This document shows, piece after piece, positions 6,411 through 10,990 of a stretch of 10,990 bases of DNA. The translations under genes and the position numbers were made by a program. The DNA comes from Sulfurimonas sp. GTDB taxonomy: Bacteria > Campylobacterota > Campylobacteria > Campylobacterales > Sulfurimonadaceae. Positions within the stretch are counted from its first letter, which is position 1, and every line of letters begins with the position of its first letter. Location of the stretch: positions 1 through 10,990 of the forward strand of contig JAGHAW010000174.1 of assembly GCA_021161305.1 (NCBI GenBank). Direction: 5' to 3'. The notes under the pieces are model-generated. The model worked only from the letters and a program-made list of their open reading frames with translations. It did no database searches and was not told the origin of the DNA.

Positions 6411-7250
6411 TTACCTTGAACCAGATGGAGTTAAAACTAGACCATCTTTAATATTTTTAAGTGTATAAATATCCGATATTTTCATATAACAAGCACCACT
6501 TGGCATCTCTAAAATCATATTTCTTCTTCTGCTATCTCTTTTAATAACCTTTAGAAGATGCAGAGAATTATCATAATAAGCTATGTATGGATACCATCTG
6601 TTTCGAGATGAAGAGTAGATTCTTAGTCTGTCTATCTGTGATACATTTAGCCAGTGTGCATAAAGAGATCGTTTTAATTTAACTTCTTCACCTTCTCTTA
6701 ATTTTTGCATATTTAGATAACCATCACGCATATCAATAGTATAGGACCAGTCTGTAGCAGAGTTTCTCTCTACATCTACAATATCACAACCACTTTTTTG
6801 AAGCTCTTTTTGTAAAATAAGAGGATCAGTTGCATACTCAGAAGTTAGTACTATGCTCCAAGTAAATTCTGAAGAGTTCAGAGTAGATTCTTGTGTCACA
6901 TATCTGTAATAACCAATATTTCTAAGAGTATCGCCCATAATTTTAACAAAGAACAGAGGTGAACCACTTGTCTTAAAATTAAGTTTTAACTCTCTTGGGT
7001 TTTTAAAAAAAAGATTTAAAAGACCATTCTCTTTAAGAGTTTGTATAACTTTTACAGAATCTACCCTATAAGCACTATAATACTCTGCTTTTGGAGAAAA
7101 AATTATATCTATATAAGCTCTATTTTGCTCATATACCTTGTCATCTATAAGTGTTTTAATCTTTTGAATCAGAGGGTCTTCTTCTACTATAGTCTCCTCT
7201 GCAAATACAAAAGAGAAAAGAAGAACAAAAACAAGAAAAAACTTTACCAT
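6411..7250 (-). CDS. Periplasmic protein of unknown function (Cj0151c-like by position)
   Basis: I do not recognise a named domain in this 279-residue protein. It begins with a clear Sec signal peptide: MVK, a Phe/Leu/Val-rich core, and a likely cut after FVFA at residue 17. The mature protein is charged and beta-rich, with no further membrane segment and no lipobox cysteine, so it should be soluble in the periplasm. Two Cys remain, at 154 (SGCDIVD) and near 254 (SGACYMK), possibly a disulphide. The ATG overlaps the end of the upstream RodZ-like gene by seven bases (ATGGTAA) and has a good GAGGAA ribosome binding site. The overlap argues for a joint function, perhaps a periplasmic partner of that membrane protein. 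Its equivalent position in C. jejuni (recalled) is a putative periplasmic protein. Confidence 0.85.
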   Translation of the reverse strand: MVKFFLVFVLLFSFVFAEETIVEEDPLIQKIKTLIDDKVYEQNRAYIDIIFSPKAEYYSAYRVDSVKVIQTLKENGLLNLFFKNPRELKLNFKTSGSPLFFVKIMGDTLRNIGYYRYVTQESTLNSSEFTWSIVLTSEYATDPLILQKELQKSGCDIVDVERNSATDWSYTIDMRDGYLNMQKLREGEEVKLKRSLYAHWLNVSQIDRLRIYSSSRNRWYPYIAYYDNSLHLLKVIKRDSRRRNMILEMPSGACYMKISDIYTLKNIKDGLVLTPSGSR

Positions 7251-8041
7251 TCATTTCCTCTGTTTAAACGCTTAAACTCTTTAAAGTTTATCTCTTTAAG
7301 CTCTCCATCTTTGTATATAAATCTCATATTTTTTCTAGATTTAAACTCTATCTTTTCTCCATCTACATCAAAACTAACACTACCGTGTCCAAGAGAAAGA
7401 AGCCACTCTTTGTCTGGATCAAGCATAAATTCATCACGAAAAAGTTTTTGTCGTTTTTCATGTGTCTCTAAATCAATATAACCCATCCACAACTTAGCCT
7501 TAGGAATAATTTTAAATGACTTTACTACATCTGGAATCTCTTGTGCTATTAATTCTTTTGTTGGTTCTTTTAGAGTAACATTACTATCTACTGTAGAACT
7601 ATTTAGATCTTCTCTCTCTTGAGCAATTATTATACTTTTTTTAGCATCATCTATTACACTATTATCAATCACTTGTTTTGTATTGGTAACTCCGCTTGAA
7701 GATAAAAAATTTACATAAATAGCCACAACTATAAACACAATTGCAACAACTGTTATATAAATTTTTGTATAACTTTTTTCCTTTTTTGGTGATACAAAAA
7801 TTCCACTCTTATTTTCACCAATAGTGCTATCTTGAAAATATTCAAAGCCTTTAGCTTTAAGATCATCAAGCTCTACCCCGTAATCTCTCTCTAGTATGGA
7901 GATAAATCCTAAAAATTGAATCTTTGTCATACCCTCAAAACTATCATGCAAAAGTGCTTGTACATGAAGTTTTGATATATGCGTCTGTTCATGTATCTTT
8001 TGAGCACCAATATTTTGTAACTGATCCTGTCCATCACTCAT
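7244..8041 (-). CDS. RodZ-like single-pass membrane protein with N-terminal helix-turn-helix-like domain
   Basis: The 265 residues have three parts. Residues 10-70 form a helical domain (THISKLHVQALLHDSFEGMT, then ISILERDYGVELDDLKAKG) that resembles the Cro/CI-type helix-turn-helix of RodZ. One transmembrane helix follows at about 93-113 (KIYITVVAIVFIVVAIYVNF), preceded by lysines, which predicts a cytoplasmic N-terminus. After a polar linker (115-175) there is a beta-rich periplasmic domain at about 180-255, with LWMGYIDLET and LSLGHGSVSFDVDGE resembling the RodZ C-terminal domain. RodZ links MreB to the cell-wall elongation machinery, so a role in cell shape is a reasonable inference, not shown here. 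The ATG overlaps the rlmB stop as ATGA, and the end overlaps the next gene by seven bases. Confidence 0.75.
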   Translation of the reverse strand: MSDGQDQLQNIGAQKIHEQTHISKLHVQALLHDSFEGMTKIQFLGFISILERDYGVELDDLKAKGFEYFQDSTIGENKSGIFVSPKKEKSYTKIYITVVAIVFIVVAIYVNFLSSSGVTNTKQVIDNSVIDDAKKSIIIAQEREDLNSSTVDSNVTLKEPTKELIAQEIPDVVKSFKIIPKAKLWMGYIDLETHEKRQKLFRDEFMLDPDKEWLLSLGHGSVSFDVDGEKIEFKSRKNMRFIYKDGELKEINFKEFKRLNRGNEW

Positions 8042-8718
8042 CTTCTCATCCTATCCATCAAAATAGCTCCGGCCACACTAACATTTAGAGAATCAAATTC
8101 ATGTGACATTTTTATACTAACTGCACAATCAAGTTTAGATAGTACACGCGAAGTAAGACCTTCTCCCTCACTCCCCATAACTAAAACTTTTTTCTTATCA
8201 ATACGAGTCTCTCTAATATCCATACCACTCATATCAGCACCATAAGTAGTAAACCCTGACATTTTTAAGTCATTTAAAACATTATGAATATTGTTTTCTA
8301 TTGCAAAAGGCATATTGAAAAGTGCACCTGTACTTGTTCGGAGAATTGGTTCTAGTGGTAACTGTTTTACACCACAAGCGATAATAGCATCAACGCCCAA
8401 AGCATAAGCACTTCTCACAAGTGCGCCAATATTTCCAACATCAGTTACGCCAGATAAAACTAAAATAAATTTTTTCTCAAAAAAGAAGTTATATGGCTGT
8501 AGTTGATAATCCTCTACTTCAGCTAAAAAACCCTGATGACTTGCATTTTTACACATCTTTTGTGCTGCTTCATTAGGGATGCGTTTAACTTCAAAGCCCA
8601 TCTTCATAAGACGAGAGTACTCTTTTTTTTCAAGCTCTTTTGCAAGATAGAGTGTTTTGATTTTGTTTGGGTAATTTTCTATAAGGTAATAGATTGGTTG
8701 TTTTGCATAAATTAACAT
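8038..8718 (-). CDS. rlmB: SpoU/TrmH-family rRNA 2'-O-methyltransferase, RlmB-like
   Basis: This 226-residue SPOUT enzyme has the N-terminal L30e-like substrate-binding domain (about 1-75, YAKQPIYYLIENYPNKIKTL) and the C-terminal knotted methyltransferase domain. Motif 1 is TDVGNIGALVRSA (92-104, Asn96 and Arg102), motif 2 is VLVMGSEGEGL, and motif 3 is FDSLNVSVAGA. RlmB methylates the 2'-O of G2251 in 23S rRNA; assignment to that exact site is by family resemblance, and other TrmH-type targets are possible. Motif 3 is preceded by IKMSHE where the usual form is IPM.G, a departure near the cofactor knot. The ATG lacks a clear Shine-Dalgarno. The stop overlaps the next start (ATGA). Upstream rsmI ends 71 bases away. 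Confidence 0.88.
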   Translation of the reverse strand: MLIYAKQPIYYLIENYPNKIKTLYLAKELEKKEYSRLMKMGFEVKRIPNEAAQKMCKNASHQGFLAEVEDYQLQPYNFFFEKKFILVLSGVTDVGNIGALVRSAYALGVDAIIACGVKQLPLEPILRTSTGALFNMPFAIENNIHNVLNDLKMSGFTTYGADMSGMDIRETRIDKKKVLVMGSEGEGLTSRVLSKLDCAVSIKMSHEFDSLNVSVAGAILMDRMRR

Positions 8719-8724
8719 GAAAGT

Positions 8725-8730
8725 ATTTTA
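8725..8730 (-). promoter_or_regulatory. Candidate -10 box in front of rlmB
   Basis: On the minus strand, a run of seven T, then AGA, then TAAAAT (five of six to TATAAT) stands six bases before the rlmB ATG. The T-rich run before the -10 resembles the promoter style of Campylobacter and Helicobacter, where a -35 is often missing. If used, transcription would start at or very near the A of the ATG, giving a leaderless message. That would explain the absence of a ribosome binding site. The alternative is read-through from rsmI with weak initiation. Confidence 0.35.
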
Positions 8731-8763
8731 TCTAAAAAAAGTAAGGATATAGTAAGTTTAGCT

Positions 8764-8788
8764 ATATTTATATAAAATATATAAATAT
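8764..8788. repeat. All-AT inverted repeat after rsmI
   Basis: Perfect 11-base arms (8764-8774 and 8778-8788) flank three bases just past the rsmI stop. Every base is A or T. It is followed on the minus strand by GC and no T tract, so it is not a standard terminator. It may be only base composition. Confidence 0.5.
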
Positions 8789-8789
8789 T

Positions 8790-9605
8790 TTATAATTTTA
8801 GCAGTCTTTGATAACACTCTTTTGTATTTTCACCGGTTATTTTACAGATAAGTTTTGCTTGAGTTTTTTTTGGTAAATCAAGTGCCAAAATATCATTTTG
8901 ACTTATTGCACTACTAGATTGAGATACTCCAGCTTTTATAACTACAACCCATTCACCCCTATAATTTCCAACAAGTTTATCTAAAACCTCTTTTGCACTT
9001 CCATGAAGATACTTTTGATACTTCTTACTGAGTTCTTTTGCTAAAAATAACTCTCTTGTCGGTTCTTCTTTGACTATCTCTAAGAGAAGTTTTTCAAGTC
9101 TGTGAGGTGATTCATATAAAATAGTCGTATATCCATTATGCAGAGCCTTTTGAAGTCCTGCACTTCTTGAACTTCCCTTATGATCTAAAAAACCGAAAAA
9201 AAGCATCTGAGTCTCTATAAAACCACTAGCCACAAAAGCAGTCAGAAGAGCATTTGCTCCGGGGAAAACATCATACTCAACCCCATTATCAATGCAGTAA
9301 CGAACTAAAACCTGTCCAGGGTCACTAACCCCAGGCATACCGGCATCACTGACATAAACAATATTTTGCTCAAAAAAAGATGATTCTAATTTTTCAACAA
9401 AAGATTTTTCATTATGTGAATGTAGAGATATAAACTCTTGATTTTCTTTAAATGAGGTGTTGTATCGCTCTTTAAGGATGTGGATAAGTTTTTTTGTAAC
9501 ACGAGTATCTTCGCAAAGAAGTATATCAGCATCACTTAAAGCTTCAATAGCTCTAAGTGAAATATCACCTATGTTACCTATCGGAGTAGGAACTAGGCTG
9601 AGCAA
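8790..9605 (-). CDS. rsmI: 16S rRNA (cytidine1402-2'-O)-methyltransferase RsmI
   Basis: This 271-residue protein has the full signature of RsmI, a tetrapyrrole-methylase-fold enzyme that 2'-O-methylates C1402 in the 16S rRNA decoding centre. Motifs in order are LVPTPIGNIGDISLRAIEAL near the N-terminus, CEDTRVT, VSDAGMPGVSDPG, PGANALLTAFVASG, FFGFLD, LYESPHRL and LAKELSKKYQ. The length is normal. The start codon is TTG (9603-9605), supported by an AGGA nine bases upstream and by the family pattern in which the chain opens two or three residues before LVPTPIGN; no in-frame ATG lies nearby. It follows rpmE by 12 bases and is very likely cotranscribed with it. Confidence 0.95.
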   Translation of the reverse strand: MLSLVPTPIGNIGDISLRAIEALSDADILLCEDTRVTKKLIHILKERYNTSFKENQEFISLHSHNEKSFVEKLESSFFEQNIVYVSDAGMPGVSDPGQVLVRYCIDNGVEYDVFPGANALLTAFVASGFIETQMLFFGFLDHKGSSRSAGLQKALHNGYTTILYESPHRLEKLLLEIVKEEPTRELFLAKELSKKYQKYLHGSAKEVLDKLVGNYRGEWVVVIKAGVSQSSSAISQNDILALDLPKKTQAKLICKITGENTKECYQRLLKL

Positions 9606-9617
9606 GAAAAAGTCCTG

Positions 9618-9821
9618 CTATTTTTTAGCAGCGTAACGAGCGTTAAACTTCTCAATTCTACCAGCTGTATCTACCATTCTTTCAGAACCTGTAAAGAATG
9701 GGTGACACTCATTACAAATGTCTATACGCATAGTGTCTTTTTGACTTTTAGTCATAAATGTGTTTCCGCATGCACATGTAACTGTACAATCTACTAATAT
9801 TGGGTGAATATCTTTTTTCAT
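9618..9821 (-). CDS. rpmE: 50S ribosomal protein L31, zinc-binding (C+) type
   Basis: L31 is a small ribosomal protein that helps bridge the two subunits. The 67 residues contain CACG (Cys16, Cys18) and CNEC (Cys36, Cys39), the four-cysteine set of the zinc-binding form, and the hallmark [20 protein letters not shown] in the C-terminal half. In bacteria with two versions, the C+ form is used in zinc-replete conditions; no second copy is in this window. The ATG has AAAAGG (9830-9835 on the plus strand) eight bases upstream. It is preceded by a strong promoter and a leader hairpin, listed separately, so it appears to be the first gene of an rpmE-rsmI transcript. Confidence 0.97.
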   Translation of the reverse strand: MKKDIHPILVDCTVTCACGNTFMTKSQKDTMRIDICNECHPFFTGSERMVDTAGRIEKFNARYAAKK

Positions 9822-9835
9822 CTTTTTTGCCTTTT

Positions 9836-9860
9836 GCTACTCGTCTTGTGTACGAACAGC
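9836..9860 (-). promoter_or_regulatory. Leader hairpin directly upstream of the rpmE ribosome binding site
   Basis: In the predicted rpmE 5' leader, GCTGTTCGT (9852-9860) pairs over nine positions with ACGAGTAGC (9836-9844), two of them G-U, around a seven-base loop ACACAAG. The AAAAGG ribosome binding site starts at the next base. E. coli L31 is known to be autoregulated through its mRNA leader, so this hairpin is a candidate target for L31 feedback. That role is inference. Confidence 0.45.
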
Positions 9861-9906
9861 TATATATTTTTTAAATCCGTATGGGAGCAGATTTTTATCA
9901 ACTCGC

Positions 9907-9935
9907 ATTATATCTAAATTTATCTTTAAAGTAAA
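9907..9935 (-). promoter_or_regulatory. Sigma-70-type promoter for rpmE
   Basis: The minus strand has TATAAT at 9907-9912, a perfect -10. Seventeen bases upstream is TTTACT (9930-9935), which matches TTGACA at four of six positions. Transcription would begin near 9900, giving a leader of about 78 bases before the rpmE ATG. The -35 lies within the last codons of rsmE, so the promoter is nested at that gene's end. Confidence 0.65.
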
Positions 9936-10597
9936 ATTTTACTAGCAATAGCCACAACAGCACTCTCAGAACGCAAAACCATTGGAGTGTCAAGTCTAAA
10001 AACATCCTGATTTTTTAAAAACTCTTTTTCTTGAAGTGAAAAACCACCCTCACAACCAATTAAAACAGTGTCAAAATCACTACCATCCTCTAAAACGGTA
10101 TCACAAAAGTCAAATACCTTGGCTGATGGAAACTTAGTTATAAAATCTTTTATATTTTGAAATATATCAAATTTCATATATGAACTTCTCCCACACTGTT
10201 GCATAGAAGATTCTAAGATTCTCTCAAATCTCTTAAAATCAAGTTTGAAGTTTTTTTGACTTCTCTCACAGTAGATAAATGAGATTCTATCTACACCTAT
10301 CTCATTTAATGATGGTAAAACTTTCTCAATGGATTTACCATCTATTACACACCAACCTATATGCAAACTTTTAGAACTTTTAACCTCTTTTAACTCTGAA
10401 GATATTAACTCTACTTCTAAAAATCTAGCACTAAGATTCACAATTTTATATTTATAGAAAAATTTTATATCCTTGGGATTTCTAAAAAAAACCTCATCAT
10501 CAAGAGAGTGACGACGAACTTTAATGAGATACTTAAACAATTCACCTTTGATAGTAAAAGAGTTTTTAGAAGCATCCTCATTTAAAATATAAATCAC
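9926..10597 (-). CDS. rsmE: 16S rRNA (uracil1498-N3)-methyltransferase RsmE
   Basis: RsmE is a SPOUT-class enzyme that methylates N3 of U1498 in 16S rRNA. The N-terminal PUA-like part carries LFKYLIKVRRH, the usual binding motif. The knotted C-terminal domain has RSQKNF, MQQCGRS, IGCEGGFSLQEKEF and LDTPMVLRSESAVVAIASKIL, all characteristic. The open frame can be extended to a TTG at 10609, but I prefer GTG at 10595-10597. That start overlaps the upstream stop as GTGA, the common coupled arrangement, and gives a 223-residue protein beginning MIYILNEDASKN, as family members do. The TTG choice would add MDVD and a 16-base overlap. The stop lies inside the rpmE promoter region. Confidence 0.93.
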   Translation of the reverse strand: MIYILNEDASKNSFTIKGELFKYLIKVRRHSLDDEVFFRNPKDIKFFYKYKIVNLSARFLEVELISSELKEVKSSKSLHIGWCVIDGKSIEKVLPSLNEIGVDRISFIYCERSQKNFKLDFKRFERILESSMQQCGRSSYMKFDIFQNIKDFITKFPSAKVFDFCDTVLEDGSDFDTVLIGCEGGFSLQEKEFLKNQDVFRLDTPMVLRSESAVVAIASKILL

Positions 10598-10983
10598 ATC
10601 CACATCCAAACGGAGATACTTAAAACTACAACAACTTCAAGCATAAAAATTTTCATCATTTGGGCTTTATAGTTTTTAAAAGCATTAGCCTCACTTCTAT
10701 CTAAAAACTTCAACTTTGATGAACGCATATTTTCTAAGACTATTAAAACAACAGCAAAAAGTATCATCACAATATTTTCTACACTAAAATCTAAATGCTT
10801 CGCCGCCATCATCACAACACCGGTAAATATAACCGTACCTATCATTGTCATACCGATTGGCATAAAAATTCTCAAGCTTCTTACATATTTTTTTATATCT
10901 TTTTCTCTTAAAAGCATAAAAACATTAACTAAAATCGCAGCCAAAACCAACATAACACTATAGTTATGTGTTACAATACTCAT
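10594..10983 (-). CDS. Small integral membrane protein with four predicted helices, unknown function
   Basis: This 129-residue protein has no family I can name. It is very hydrophobic, with likely membrane helices at about 8-25, 41-61, 68-86 and 110-128 (EVVVVLSISVWMW), and charged loops between them (REKDIKKYVRSLR and RSSKLKFLDRSEANAFKNYK). Residues AAKHLDF at 60-66 contain a His in a loop next to the second helix. It overlaps rsmE at its TGA stop, so it is in the same operon. In C. jejuni the gene at this position (recalled) is also a putative membrane protein. The ATG is eight bases from the right edge, no ribosome binding site can be judged, and the frame stays open to the edge, so the true start could lie outside. 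Confidence 0.75.
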   Translation of the reverse strand: MSIVTHNYSVMLVLAAILVNVFMLLREKDIKKYVRSLRIFMPIGMTMIGTVIFTGVVMMAAKHLDFSVENIVMILFAVVLIVLENMRSSKLKFLDRSEANAFKNYKAQMMKIFMLEVVVVLSISVWMWM

Positions 10984-10990
10984 CCCATAC

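Noticed and set aside
7041..7481. Plus-strand open frame of 146 codons
   Set aside because: Antisense across two well-supported overlapping genes; its Lys/Tyr/Ser-rich translation reflects the reverse complement of AT-rich coding sequence.
9616..9630. TGCTA-AAAAA-TAGCA hairpin at the end of rpmE as a terminator
   Set aside because: The stem is five pairs, lies partly in coding sequence, has no following T tract directly after it, and rsmI follows after 12 bases.
9930..9943. Perfect 14-base palindrome agtaaaattttact as an operator
   Set aside because: It is formed by the last codons of rsmE and is AT-only apart from two pairs; about one such palindrome per window is expected by chance. It does overlap the -35, so it is only noted.

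Overview
The window is an AT-rich segment in which every recognisable gene lies on the minus strand. Overlapping or tightly spaced reading frames make up one long gene train that reads from right to left. The protein sequences, AT-rich codon use and gene order point to the Campylobacterota (Epsilonproteobacteria), most likely a free-living Sulfurimonas-like organism. From memory, not from a search, the order membrane protein - rsmE - rpmE - rsmI - rlmB/spoU - membrane protein - periplasmic protein - aminotransferase - hom, with yraN nearby, matches the Campylobacter jejuni Cj0157c to Cj0148c block.

In transcription order (right to left) the layout is as follows. First come a four-helix membrane protein (10594-10983), rsmE (16S rRNA m3U1498 methyltransferase), a well-formed sigma-70-type promoter with a hairpin leader, and rpmE (zinc-type ribosomal protein L31). 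Next are rsmI (16S rRNA C1402 methyltransferase) and rlmB (SpoU-type rRNA methyltransferase). These are followed by a RodZ-like single-pass membrane protein and a secreted periplasmic protein of unknown function, joined to rlmB by short start/stop overlaps. Then comes amino-acid metabolism: an AlaC-like PLP aminotransferase, a compact REP-like inverted repeat pair (5053-5117), and homoserine dehydrogenase with an ACT domain. After these lie a short-chain dehydrogenase, a 268-bp nested palindromic element (2766-3033), a stand-alone cysteine-type formate dehydrogenase-like molybdoenzyme, yraN coupled to it, and the start of a secreted protein cut by the left edge.

The right half is a ribosome maturation module: three rRNA methyltransferases and one ribosomal protein. 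The middle is an aspartate-family amino-acid module. The left part (short-chain dehydrogenase, palindromic element, molybdoenzyme) looks like accessory material placed between hom and yraN, which I recall as neighbours in relatives. No tRNA, rRNA, CRISPR array, transposase or phage gene was seen. The most unusual non-coding feature is the 268-bp nested palindrome: an outer 26-bp inverted repeat encloses two elaborate compound hairpins and a small CCC-GAA-GGG hairpin. It could be a MITE-like mobile element or a structured RNA. The second is the REP-like pair, whose two 23-bp arms are perfect reverse complements and each a hairpin in itself.
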